Source: CALJIC01 sp039805565
GTDB lineage: Bacteria > Chloroflexota > Chloroflexia > Chloroflexales > Roseiflexaceae
Reading direction: 5' to 3'
DNA length: 17,328 bases
Assembly (NCBI GenBank): GCA_039805565.1
Contig: JBDLTZ010000049.1
Location: 1 to 17,328 of the forward strand
The notes beneath the pieces were generated by a model. The model did no database searches. It saw only the letters and a list, made by a program, of their open reading frames with translations, and was not told the DNA's origin. The position numbers and the translations under genes were made by a program. Positions 1 to 7,740 of this stretch are shown here, piece by piece; position 1 is the first letter of the stretch; each line of letters begins with the position of its first letter.

Positions 1-807
1 CTGGCGCTGCCGGCGGCAGAGGGCGGCGCCCACATCTGGCTGGAGAAGCCGTGCGCCGCGACGTCCGGCCAGCTGCTGCTGCTGGCCGCACAGATCGAGC
101 GCCGCGGTCTGGCCTTCTCGACCGGCTACTCATGGCGCTTCCACCCGGTCTGCCAACTCATTCGCGAGACGGTCGAGGCCGGCCTGCTCGGCAGGCTATA
201 CGCGATCGAGGTGCGCTTCATCACTTCCAGCGTTGGGCGGCGCAACCCGAACCAGTGGAGCTTCCAGCGCGCGATAGCGGGCGGCGGTATCCTGAACTGG
301 CTCGGCTGTCACTGGTTCGACCTGATGCGCTACCTGACCGGCGCCGAGGTGGCGCGGGTTGCGTCGATAGAGGCCAACGTCGGCGGCTATCCGATCGACG
401 TCGAGGACGCGGCGGCAGTGGCACTGCGCTTCGATAACGGCATGGTCGGTTCGCTGCACACCGGATTCCTCACCCCTGGCGACAGCGAGCTGTGGGTGGG
501 CCTGCGCGGCTCCGAGGGCTGGGTGCGCTGGGACCTGGACAGCAACGCCTGCACGATCAAGAGCACCCGCCCCGAATGGCTGACGGCGCCGGTGCGCACG
601 TTCACACTGCCCACTGCCAGTCTGCCGGGCTACGGTGCTGAGGGGCTGGCGCTCCTCAGGGCCTTCGCCGCGGCCATTCGAGGTGAGCGCGAGAGCGGCT
701 ACACCATCGCGGACGCGATCGAGACGCTGCGAATTATCGAGGCCGCCCACGATGCGGCGGCGAGCGGCCGCACGGTTGCTCTACGTGAGGTGGAGACCGC
801 TCCATGA
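1..807 (+). CDS. Gfo/Idh/MocA family oxidoreductase, 5' end outside window
   Basis: The reading frame is open from base 1 to the TGA at 805-807, giving 268 visible residues. The family is usually about 350-380 residues, so most of the N-terminal Rossmann fold and the start codon lie outside the window. The family hallmark EKP is at visible residues 15-17. The C-terminal domain signature of three glycines, a His and an Asp (GGG 94-96, H104, D107) is present. Family members are cytoplasmic NAD(P)-dependent dehydrogenases acting on sugars, inositols or sugar acids; the substrate here cannot be read from the sequence. The stop overlaps the next start (ATGA at 804-807), which implies translational coupling to the propeller protein downstream. 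The family call is firm; the substrate is unknown. Confidence 0.93.
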   Translation: MALPAAEGGAHIWLEKPCAATSGQLLLLAAQIERRGLAFSTGYSWRFHPVCQLIRETVEAGLLGRLYAIEVRFITSSVGRRNPNQWSFQRAIAGGGILNWLGCHWFDLMRYLTGAEVARVASIEANVGGYPIDVEDAAAVALRFDNGMVGSLHTGFLTPGDSELWVGLRGSEGWVRWDLDSNACTIKSTRPEWLTAPVRTFTLPTASLPGYGAEGLALLRAFAAAIRGERESGYTIADAIETLRIIEAAHDAAASGRTVALREVETAP

Positions 808-2312
808 ATGAGCTGCATGTCGCGGGCCGCCAGTTCTGGTTCAACAGCCGCCACCTGATCGCCAGCGAGCGGCTGCTGCGGCTCTACCAGCGGCGCCCGG
901 ATAAGCATCCCGCCAACCCGGTGCTGGTGGCAGACCGGCCGTGGGAGGGCAACCTGCTGCAGCTGTTCACCGCGGTGGAGCGCGATCCGGCGAGCGGCCG
1001 CTGGCAGATGTGGTACGAGGGCCACCCCTCCGAGGTGCTGCTCTGCACCGCGTTCTCGGACGATGGGGTGCGATGGGAGAAGCCTGACCTCGGGGTCGAG
1101 CGCTGGCGCGATGACACGCACAACAACATCGTGCTGCAGACCGGCTACTGGGACGCCCACCAGGCTGCGGTGGTGCGGGCGCCGAACGAGCGTGACCCGG
1201 CGCGGCGCTACAAGCTCTACTACTGGGTTGGGCCGGAGTGGTACCGCGCCGACAACCCCGTGGTCGCGGCGGTCGGCGACAAGGTGCGCGACTACAAGCG
1301 CAATGGGTGGTACGTCGCTTTCTCAGAGGATGGTGTGCGCTGGCGGCCCCAGCTCGATGAGCCGGTGCTCGCCGGGCAGGTGAATCCCTCGGCGAAGGCC
1401 GACGAGGAAGAGATCGCGATCGGTGACTTCAATACGGTCATCTTCGACGAGCAGCGCGGCCGCTACCGCTCCTACCACAAGCTGGATAAACGCAGGCCCG
1501 GCTGGGATATGTCACGGCGCTGTATGGGATTGGCGGAGAGCGACGACGGGGTGCGCTTCGAGCCGTCGCGCTCGGTCATCGACCCGGACGATGCCGACGA
1601 CGCCTGGGCGCGCGCCAACGGTGGCATCCGCGCCGAGTTCTACGGCCTGCACGCCTGGCCCCACGCCGGCTTTTACCTCGGCATGCTCTGGATGTTCGTG
1701 GTCACGAAGACCGGCGAGCCACCCTACGGCCGCGGCTGGGACGACGGTCCGATCGCGCCGCACCTGATCTTCAGCGCCGACGGCATCACCTGGGAGCGCC
1801 TCCCGGTGCGCGAGCCGTTCATCCCGCTCGGGCCGGCCGGCAGCTTCGAGGCCGGCATGGTCTTTAGCGGCGACAGGCCGGTGACCGTCGGCGATGCGGT
1901 CTTCTTTCACTACCACGGGTGCAGCTACACTCACGGGTTCACCGAGCCGATCAACAGCCCAAACATGTACACCGGAGTCGGCCTGGCGACCCTCCCGCGC
2001 GATCGCTATGTTGGCTGGCAGGCCGGCGCGACGGCGGGTGCGCTCGAGACCCACCCGCTGCGCTTCAGCGGCCGCGAGCTACGCCTGAACGTGGACGCTG
2101 CCCGCGGCCGGGTGCGGGCAGCGCTGCTCGAGCCGTCCGGGGCGCCGATCCCGGGGTTCAGCCTCGAGGACTGTGACCCGATCACCGACGACAGCCTCCA
2201 CGCGGCGGTCACGTGGCGTGGTGTCGGACCAGTTGCGCTCGCCGGCAGGCCGGTGCGGCTCCACCTCGAGCTGCAGCTCAGCACGCTCTATACATGGGAG
2301 TTCCTGCAGTGA
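804..2312 (+). CDS. GH32/GH43-like beta-propeller protein (uncharacterised)
   Basis: This 502-residue protein starts at ATG 804, with GGAG at 792-795 eight bases upstream and an ATGA overlap with the previous gene. Several Asp-box-like turns (SDDGVRW at 85-91, then SEDGVRW, SDDGVRF and SADGITW) and the motif DRPWEG at 44-49 indicate a five-bladed propeller followed by a C-terminal beta-sandwich-like region ending in LAGRPVRL. Proteins of this style are usually annotated as glycosyl hydrolase family 32/43-like or hypothetical. I do not see the WMNDPNG nucleophile motif of true GH32 enzymes, so activity is unproven. There is no signal peptide or membrane segment, so it is probably cytoplasmic. 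It is a distant paralogue of the next gene. Likely role by context: glycoside or oligosaccharide processing (inference). Confidence 0.85.
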   Translation: MNELHVAGRQFWFNSRHLIASERLLRLYQRRPDKHPANPVLVADRPWEGNLLQLFTAVERDPASGRWQMWYEGHPSEVLLCTAFSDDGVRWEKPDLGVERWRDDTHNNIVLQTGYWDAHQAAVVRAPNERDPARRYKLYYWVGPEWYRADNPVVAAVGDKVRDYKRNGWYVAFSEDGVRWRPQLDEPVLAGQVNPSAKADEEEIAIGDFNTVIFDEQRGRYRSYHKLDKRRPGWDMSRRCMGLAESDDGVRFEPSRSVIDPDDADDAWARANGGIRAEFYGLHAWPHAGFYLGMLWMFVVTKTGEPPYGRGWDDGPIAPHLIFSADGITWERLPVREPFIPLGPAGSFEAGMVFSGDRPVTVGDAVFFHYHGCSYTHGFTEPINSPNMYTGVGLATLPRDRYVGWQAGATAGALETHPLRFSGRELRLNVDAARGRVRAALLEPSGAPIPGFSLEDCDPITDDSLHAAVTWRGVGPVALAGRPVRLHLELQLSTLYTWEFLQ

Positions 2313-3661
2313 TGACGACCATCCGCTCGATCGGCTCGCGGCTCGAGCCGCTGATTGACGACTGGCTGATCGATCACATGCATGGGGTGATCCTGCGGCT
2401 GCACAGCCCGGTGCTGCGCGAGGTGGTGCTCGCTTTCGACCGGCCGTGGGAGGGGCCGATCAGCTTCGCGCCGAACGTGCGCCGTGACGGCGAGTGCTTC
2501 CGCATGTGGTATCGTGCCGGAGGTGACGCTAACCAGCGGCTGGCCTACGCCGAGAGCGCCGACGGGATCAGCTGGGAGCGGCCAAGCCTCGGGCTGGTCG
2601 AGTTCCAGGGCTCGCGCGACAACAATATTCTGCTCGACGGTGCCCAGGCGCAGGGGGTGAGTGTCTTCATCGACGGTAACCCGGCCGCTGTGGCGGAGGC
2701 CCGCTTCAAGGCGATCGGCATCGGCCCCAAGATCGATGGCTGCGAGACCCTGCGCGCCTTCGCGTCGCCCGACGGGCTGCGCTGGCGCATGGTCGCCGAC
2801 CCGCTGATGGTCGCGCCGGCCGACGACCGCCCCTGGTTTGACTCGCAGAACCTCGCGTTCTGGAATAGCCATACCGGGCGCTACGAGCTGTACGCGCGCG
2901 GCTGGGTGCCGCCCGGGGTGCGCTGGATCAGGCGCAGCGTCTCCAACGACTTCCGAAGCTGGTCGGAGCTCGAGTTCATCGACGCCGGCGATGCCCCGCT
3001 CGAGCATCTCTACGAGAACTCGACCACACCCTACTTTCGGGCCCCGCACATCCTGCTGGCATTCCCCAAACGCTTCGTTCCCGAGCGCACGCTGCGCCCT
3101 GACTGGGCCACCGGTCTTTCGGACGGCGTGTTCATGTCGAGCCGCGACGGGCTGCGCTGGGACCGGCGTTTCATGGAGGCGTTCGTGCGGCCGGGCCCGG
3201 ACCCGGACAACTGGACCGAGCGCAACATGTATGTCGGCCCTGGCCTGGTGCAGACCGGTCCGACCGAACTATCGCTCTACGTCGTTGAGCACTACCGCCA
3301 CCCGACGGCGCGCATCCGCCGCGCCACCCTGCGGGTGGACGGCTTCGTCTCCGCCAGCGCCGGGTACGGCGGTGGAGAGCTCCTGACCCACCCGATCAGC
3401 TTCGCCGGCGACCGGCTCGTGATCAACTACGCCACCTCGGCCGTGGGCAGCGTGCGCGTCGAGATCCAGGAGGCTGACGGGCGCCCTGTCGACGGCTTCA
3501 GGCTCGAGGAGAGCACCGAGATCTTCGGCGACGAGATCGGGCGCGTGGTTACATGGCAACGTGGCGCCGAAGTTGGCGCGCTGGCAGGGCGACCTGTTCG
3601 TCTACGCTTCGCGCTGAAAGACGCCGACTTGTATGCGCTCCAGTTTCAGAGCGCTAGCTAG
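2312..3661 (+). CDS. GH32/GH43-like beta-propeller protein, second paralogue
   Basis: The protein has 449 residues from ATG 2312, which overlaps the previous stop (TGATG at 2310-2314). GGAG at 2297-2300 lies 11 bases upstream. An in-frame ATG at 2294 is possible but has no visible ribosome binding site. The N-terminus has an IDDWLID-type segment (residues 15-21), then DRPWEG at 43-48 and the Asp-box-like turn SADGISWERP at 82-91. SPDGLRW and SRDGLRW follow, and the C-terminal region again contains LAGRPVRL. The layout matches the preceding protein, so the pair probably arose by duplication or was co-selected. It is cytoplasmic by lack of a signal peptide. Substrate and catalysis are unknown; glycoside cleavage is a family-level guess. 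Confidence 0.84.
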   Translation: MTTIRSIGSRLEPLIDDWLIDHMHGVILRLHSPVLREVVLAFDRPWEGPISFAPNVRRDGECFRMWYRAGGDANQRLAYAESADGISWERPSLGLVEFQGSRDNNILLDGAQAQGVSVFIDGNPAAVAEARFKAIGIGPKIDGCETLRAFASPDGLRWRMVADPLMVAPADDRPWFDSQNLAFWNSHTGRYELYARGWVPPGVRWIRRSVSNDFRSWSELEFIDAGDAPLEHLYENSTTPYFRAPHILLAFPKRFVPERTLRPDWATGLSDGVFMSSRDGLRWDRRFMEAFVRPGPDPDNWTERNMYVGPGLVQTGPTELSLYVVEHYRHPTARIRRATLRVDGFVSASAGYGGGELLTHPISFAGDRLVINYATSAVGSVRVEIQEADGRPVDGFRLEESTEIFGDEIGRVVTWQRGAEVGALAGRPVRLRFALKDADLYALQFQSAS

Positions 3662-3663
3662 TA

Positions 3664-3682
3664 GAGGAGAGCGCCTATGTGA
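3664..3682 (+). promoter_or_regulatory. Shine-Dalgarno followed by start-stop mini-ORF (ATG TGA)
   Basis: GAGGAG at 3664-3669 lies 7 bases before ATG 3677, which is followed at once by TGA at 3680-3682. The unit sits in the 72-base gap between the second propeller gene and the solute-binding lipoprotein. Start-stop units can hold ribosomes and tune the downstream gene, or can be relics of a lost gene; chance is also possible. I saw no good promoter or hairpin in this gap. Confidence 0.3.
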
Positions 3683-3733
3683 GCAGATTGCACAACAGCC
3701 GTACGACACTCGTAAGCATCTCAGAAGGAGACT

Positions 3734-5482
3734 ATGTCGGTGCGTAATCGCCAGATATCACTGATCACACTCCTGGCGCTCGTGGCCTCGATCGTCGCGG
3801 CCTGTGGCGGCGCCCCAGCTGCCACCGCCCCCTCGCCCGTCGTGCAGACCGTCGTCGTTGAGCAGACCGTCGTCGTCGAGCAGGTGGTCGAGCGGCCGGT
3901 CGTCGCGACACCGACGCCAGGGGCCGAGGCCGTCCCCGAGGAGGAGCTAGCCGCCGACCAGACCATTCGCTACGTGACACGCAACTTCAGCCGGCTCGAC
4001 CCGGCCTCGGAGGGTGGATTCGGGCGCTTCATCATCTCGCACCTCTGGATGCCGCTGTTCCTGCGCGACAACAAGGGTGGCCTCCAGCCCTGGCTCGCCA
4101 CCGGCTACGAAGTCAACGAGGACGGCACCGTCTACACGGTGAACATCGACCCGCGTGCGGTCTGGTCCGATGGAACGCCTGTGACTGCCCAGGAGGCCAA
4201 AGACTACTGGACCTACGGCCTGGACCCAGAGCGCTGCGAGGGATGCTACCTAGCGGCCTTCTCTGGCTTCGACATCATCAAGGGCGCCAAGGAGATCATT
4301 GAAGGCACTGGCGACGAGCTGACCGGCGTGGTCGTCAAGGACGACAAGACGATCGAGTTCCAGCTCACCGGGCCGGACCCGATCTTCATCAACCGGCTGG
4401 CACTGTTCGACACCGGCTTCGCCAAGATGGAAGATGTTGCGAAGGGGCCGGAGTACGCCGCCGACGGCACTGCGCGTGTCAACGGCCCGTTCATGGTCAA
4501 GAGCTGGAACCTGGAGACCAAGCAGTTCGAGATCGTCCAGAACCCGAACTGGTGGGGCGATAAGAAGCCGACGATCACACGCATCGTCGCTCTGGACGCG
4601 GCGGACGAGAACGTCTCGTTCGTGCAGTGGCAGAACAACGAGGTGGATGTCGCCCAGTGGCTGACGAACATCCGCGAGCCGCTGCGCGCCGAGACGCCTG
4701 AGCAGTTCTACCAGATCCCGTACGCGACCAATTTCTTCTTCCCGCTCTGGATCAGCATCGAGCCGATGGACGATATCAACGTGCGGCGGGCGCTGACATT
4801 TGCGGTAGACTGGAATCAGGCGATCGCCGCCGCCTGGGAAGGCTCGCGCAACGACCGCGTGATGACCGGCATCCTCACACCGGAGCTGAACTGCTACAAG
4901 CCGAACAACTGGCCGGACTTCGGCTTCGACCCGGCGAAGGCCAAGGAGGAGCTGGCGAAGTCCAAGTACGGCTCGGCTGAGAACCTGCCGAAGATCCGCA
5001 TCACCACCAACAGCCAGTCGCCCAACTACATCCGCATGGCCGAGATCATGGCCGAGCAGTGGCGGACTAACCTGGGTATCACCGACGTCGAGATCAAGCC
5101 GGGCCCGCTGGATGCCTGGGGCCAGGAGCAGGACCAGGTGCAGGTGCGCCGGTCGAGCGCTGGCGCGCTCATCCCCGACCCGCTCAACTTTATCTCGGGG
5201 CACTACAACACCTATGCCGGTGGCTCCTCCGGCGAAGGCAGCGGACTGGTGGACGACGAGGTGGGCGCTCTGATCGCCGAGCTCGCGGTGATGAAGCGCG
5301 ACGACCCGCAGTTCTGCGCTAAGGTGCAGGAGGCCGAGGCCAAGCTGCTCAGCAACTATTACATGCTGCCGATGATCTGGGACCGCTACGAGTACGCGGC
5401 CAAGCCGTGGGTCAAGAACTTCGGCGCAAACGTGGACAACAACTGGTACACCCTGCTGGACATGTACATCGTCAAGCACTAG
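3734..5482 (+). CDS. ABC transporter substrate-binding lipoprotein, family 5 (DppA/OppA type)
   Basis: This is a 582-residue extracytoplasmic binding protein of the SBP_bac_5 family, which carries peptides, nickel or oligosaccharides. The N-terminus shows Arg residues, a hydrophobic core and the lipobox VAAC with the lipidated Cys at residue 24. A low-complexity Val/Glu/Gln linker (about residues 36-57) follows. The family motif WSDGTPVT is at 144-151. AAGGAG at 3725-3730 is only 3 bases from ATG 3734; GTG 3740, two codons later, would be 9 bases away and would keep the signal peptide, so the exact start is uncertain. A CxxC pair (C168, C171) is unusual for a binding protein. The permeases at 5778 and 6730 are its natural partners. 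The sugar-metabolism neighbours favour an oligosaccharide ligand, but this is inference. Confidence 0.95.
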   Translation: MSVRNRQISLITLLALVASIVAACGGAPAATAPSPVVQTVVVEQTVVVEQVVERPVVATPTPGAEAVPEEELAADQTIRYVTRNFSRLDPASEGGFGRFIISHLWMPLFLRDNKGGLQPWLATGYEVNEDGTVYTVNIDPRAVWSDGTPVTAQEAKDYWTYGLDPERCEGCYLAAFSGFDIIKGAKEIIEGTGDELTGVVVKDDKTIEFQLTGPDPIFINRLALFDTGFAKMEDVAKGPEYAADGTARVNGPFMVKSWNLETKQFEIVQNPNWWGDKKPTITRIVALDAADENVSFVQWQNNEVDVAQWLTNIREPLRAETPEQFYQIPYATNFFFPLWISIEPMDDINVRRALTFAVDWNQAIAAAWEGSRNDRVMTGILTPELNCYKPNNWPDFGFDPAKAKEELAKSKYGSAENLPKIRITTNSQSPNYIRMAEIMAEQWRTNLGITDVEIKPGPLDAWGQEQDQVQVRRSSAGALIPDPLNFISGHYNTYAGGSSGEGSGLVDDEVGALIAELAVMKRDDPQFCAKVQEAEAKLLSNYYMLPMIWDRYEYAAKPWVKNFGANVDNNWYTLLDMYIVKH

Positions 5483-5497
5483 ATAAAACCACAGAAG

Positions 5498-5573
5498 TGG
5501 TTCGGGAAGGGAGTTTCAGGGAGGGCTTGGCTCTCCCTGGCCCTCCCTGAAACTCTCCCACCAAACCGATTGG
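5498..5573 (+). repeat. Imperfect palindromic repeat, copy A (strong hairpin)
   Basis: The block begins TGGTTCGGGAAGGGAG and ends in ACCGATTGG. It contains a perfect 15-base inverted repeat (5511-5525 with 5541-5555) around a 15-base loop, and the arms can be extended with mismatches. A second related block follows at 5591-5655. Its place right after the binding-protein gene and before the permeases suggests an mRNA-stabilising or attenuating hairpin, as known for the REP elements between malE and malF. It may alternatively be a dispersed MITE or REP-like element. There is no T-run for a classical terminator. Confidence 0.8.
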
Positions 5574-5590
5574 ATTGTGGGGAACACCCG

Positions 5591-5655
5591 TGGTTCGGAA
5601 AGGGAGGGGCGGGGAGGTCAAAGTCCTCCCTGAAACCCTCCCACTAGACCGATAG
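5591..5655 (+). repeat. Imperfect palindromic repeat, copy B
   Basis: The block shares the left end TGGTTCGG.AAGGGAG and the right portion CCTCCCTGAAAC.CTCCCAC with copy A, and ends in ACCGATAGG. Its left arm has diverged and is shorter. It can still fold: 5602-5608 pairs with 5636-5642 and 5612-5617 with 5625-5630. Seventeen unrelated bases separate the two copies. Two degenerate copies in one gap point to a repeat family in the genome. Confidence 0.72.
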
Positions 5656-5683
5656 GTTCGAGTGGAACAAGTCAGGACCGACT

Positions 5684-5722
5684 GCGGCGGTGGGGGTCGG
5701 ATACGCCGGGTTCCACCGCCGC
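5684..5722 (+). other. GC-rich hairpin upstream of permease operon
   Basis: A perfect 10-base inverted repeat (GCGGCGGTGG at 5684-5693 with CCACCGCCGC at 5713-5722) encloses a 19-base loop. It lies about 55 bases before the first permease start. It could be an mRNA structure in the 5' leader, or a terminator or pause stem that lowers read-through from the binding-protein gene. No T-run follows. The rest of 5483-5777 holds the two repeats and no coding sequence I trust. Confidence 0.5.
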
Positions 5723-5777
5723 TGGGCGGCGCTTCAGGTACTGGAGAAGACAGCCGCCACGCTGGGGAGCTACAGCG

Positions 5778-6725
5778 ATGATCGGACGCTACCTGGGAGT
5801 TCGCCTGCTGCTTGCCATCCCAACCCTGCTGGCCGTGCTGCTGATCACCTTCGGGTTGACCTTCATCAGCCCGTTCGACCCGGTCAAGATCATGCTTTCG
5901 GCCAGCGAGATCACCGCGCTGGACACCGAGGCCAACATCCAGCGCATGCGCGAGGCGCTCGGCCTCCAGCGCCCGTTCCTCGTGCAGTTCGGCGACTACG
6001 TACAGAAGCTGCTGCGGGGCGACTGGGGCCGCTCGATTAACGGTCAGCGAGACATCTGGAATATGATCTCGGTGGCGCTCCCGGTGTCGTTTCAGATCGG
6101 CCTTGGGGCGGCACTCCTCACCGCGCTGGTCGGCATCCCGCTTGGCGCACTGGCGGCGCTGCGGCAGAACACGTGGCTGGACTACATGATCGTCAGCGGC
6201 ACGCTGGTTCTGCGTACCATTCCGGTCTTCGTGCTTGCGCCGGTGCTGCTCGTCATCTTCGTGCTGGAGCTGAAGCTGATGAGTGTGCCGCGCGGCTGGA
6301 GCGGGCTGTTCAGCTCGAAGGCTATCCTACCGGTGTTGCTGCTGGCTTTCGGGCCGCTGGCAATCGTCGTGCGCCAGACCCGCCAGGCTATCATCGATGT
6401 GCTCGGCAACGACTATGTCCGCACCGCGCGCGCCAAAGGGCTAGGCGACTGGCTGATCATCTGGCGCCACGTCCTGCGGAACGCGCTGATCCCGATCGTG
6501 ACGATCATGGGCTTCGTCACCGAGGGGCTGATCGTCGGCAGCATCTTCCTGGAAAACATCTTCGCTATCCCCGGTTTCGGTGCGATATCGGAAAACGCAT
6601 TTCGGCAGTTCGACTACCCGGTGATCATGGGCGTGACGGTTGTCGGAGCGACACTGGTCATCATCACCAACACGATCATCGATGTGGTCTACCCGTTTCT
6701 CGACCCACGAGTGAAGCTGGAGTGA
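5778..6725 (+). CDS. ABC transporter permease, DppB/OppB type
   Basis: This 315-residue inner-membrane protein begins with a cytoplasmic stub and a first membrane helix (about residues 9-31), in the DppB/OppB layout. A periplasmic region containing LRGDWGRSI follows, then further helices. The cytoplasmic EAA-type loop that contacts the ATPase is seen at about 211-230 (NDYVRTARAKGLGDW). Length matches the family. GGGGAG at 5764-5769 lies 8 bases before the ATG. It forms the channel with the next gene for the ligand delivered by the lipoprotein at 3734. It is the first gene of a tight eight-gene run to 13917. Confidence 0.95.
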   Translation: MIGRYLGVRLLLAIPTLLAVLLITFGLTFISPFDPVKIMLSASEITALDTEANIQRMREALGLQRPFLVQFGDYVQKLLRGDWGRSINGQRDIWNMISVALPVSFQIGLGAALLTALVGIPLGALAALRQNTWLDYMIVSGTLVLRTIPVFVLAPVLLVIFVLELKLMSVPRGWSGLFSSKAILPVLLLAFGPLAIVVRQTRQAIIDVLGNDYVRTARAKGLGDWLIIWRHVLRNALIPIVTIMGFVTEGLIVGSIFLENIFAIPGFGAISENAFRQFDYPVIMGVTVVGATLVIITNTIIDVVYPFLDPRVKLE

Positions 6726-6729
6726 GCTC

Positions 6730-7722
6730 ATGAGCCAGGCAAACCCGACTATTAATGTGTCCGCGGAGGCCGAGATCGGCCTCGGCCTCGCGGGCATGCG
6801 GCGGCAGCGCAGCCTGTGGGGCGATGCCCTCCGCAAGCTGGTGCGTAACCGCCTGGCGATCGTCGGGCTGGTGATCACCTCGCTGCTGCTGTTCGCCGCG
6901 CTCTTTGGTCCGTGGGTCGCACCCTACTCGTACACCGAGCAGCGCCTGCTCCGCACGGCTGAGATGCCGAGCGCGGAGCACTGGCTGGGGACCGACGAGC
7001 TGGGGCGCGATATGTTCAGCCGAATCCTGTGGGGCGCCCGCACCGCCGTGCTCGTGAGCGCCATCAGCACACTCATCAGCGTCGTCGTCGGCCTGCTGAT
7101 GGGCATCGTCGCCGGCTACGGTGGCCGCTGGGCGGACGCGATCATCCTGCGGATCACCGACATCACTATGTCTATCCCGTCGATCCTGCTGGCGGCGCTG
7201 ATCGCCGCCACCGTCAAGCAGCCGGTCGTGAACTGGGCCAAGGACATGTACCAGCTCACCGGCTTCCCGCTATTCGCCGACGTGACCTGGCTCGACCTGG
7301 TGATTGTCTTCGGCGGGCTGTCGCTGGTCTTCTGGCCGGTCTACGCGCGCTTGATCCGCGCCCAGATCCTGTCGCTCCGCGAGAAGGAGTTCATCGAGGC
7401 CGCCCGCACGCTCGGCGTCCCGCCCTGGCGCATCGCCACCCGCCACCTGCTGCCGAACGCGATCGGGCCGGTGATCGTCCAGATCACCTTCAGCCTCTCA
7501 GCAGGCATGGTGCTTGAGTCGTCGCTCAGTTACCTGGGCATCGGCGTGCAGCCGCCACAGGCCAGTTGGGGCAATATGATCAGCTCCAACATGGGCAGTT
7601 GGTCGTACCGTCCCTGGCTTGTGATTGTCCCCGCTGCAACGCTGGCGATCGCGACACTGGGGGTGAACTTTCTCGGCGACGGGCTAAACGACGCACTTAA
7701 CCCGAAGTCATCCTCTAAGTAG
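6730..7722 (+). CDS. ABC transporter permease, DppC/OppC type
   Basis: The 330-residue partner permease starts 4 bases after the previous stop, with GGAG at 6719-6722 as ribosome binding site. It has an OppC-type N-terminal region with a first helix near residues 40-60, the phrase HWLGTDELGRDMFSRILWGA typical of this family, several more helices, and the EAA motif at residues 223-225 (EKEFIEAARTLG). It pairs with the upstream permease. The two ATPases such an importer needs are not in the window. Confidence 0.95.
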   Translation: MSQANPTINVSAEAEIGLGLAGMRRQRSLWGDALRKLVRNRLAIVGLVITSLLLFAALFGPWVAPYSYTEQRLLRTAEMPSAEHWLGTDELGRDMFSRILWGARTAVLVSAISTLISVVVGLLMGIVAGYGGRWADAIILRITDITMSIPSILLAALIAATVKQPVVNWAKDMYQLTGFPLFADVTWLDLVIVFGGLSLVFWPVYARLIRAQILSLREKEFIEAARTLGVPPWRIATRHLLPNAIGPVIVQITFSLSAGMVLESSLSYLGIGVQPPQASWGNMISSNMGSWSYRPWLVIVPAATLAIATLGVNFLGDGLNDALNPKSSSK

Positions 7723-7740
7723 CACTGCGAGAGGTTCTCG

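Noticed and set aside
2213..2311. Upstream extension of the second propeller protein
   Set aside because: It would overlap the previous gene by 100 bases. ATG 2312, at the TGATG junction with GGAG upstream, fits the operon pattern and the family N-terminus.
3688..3718. Possible promoter (TTGCAC ... TAAGCA) before the solute-binding protein
   Set aside because: The spacing is 19 bases and the -10 match is poor.
4250..5479. Long - strand open frame (409 codons) opposite the solute-binding protein gene
   Set aside because: It is a mirror of the + strand codon bias in GC-rich DNA. The translation has no recognisable domain and lies wholly inside a firmly identified gene.
5690..6040. Small + strand open frame in the leader of the first permease
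   Set aside because: It starts inside a hairpin, overlaps the permease gene in another frame, and shows no domain.
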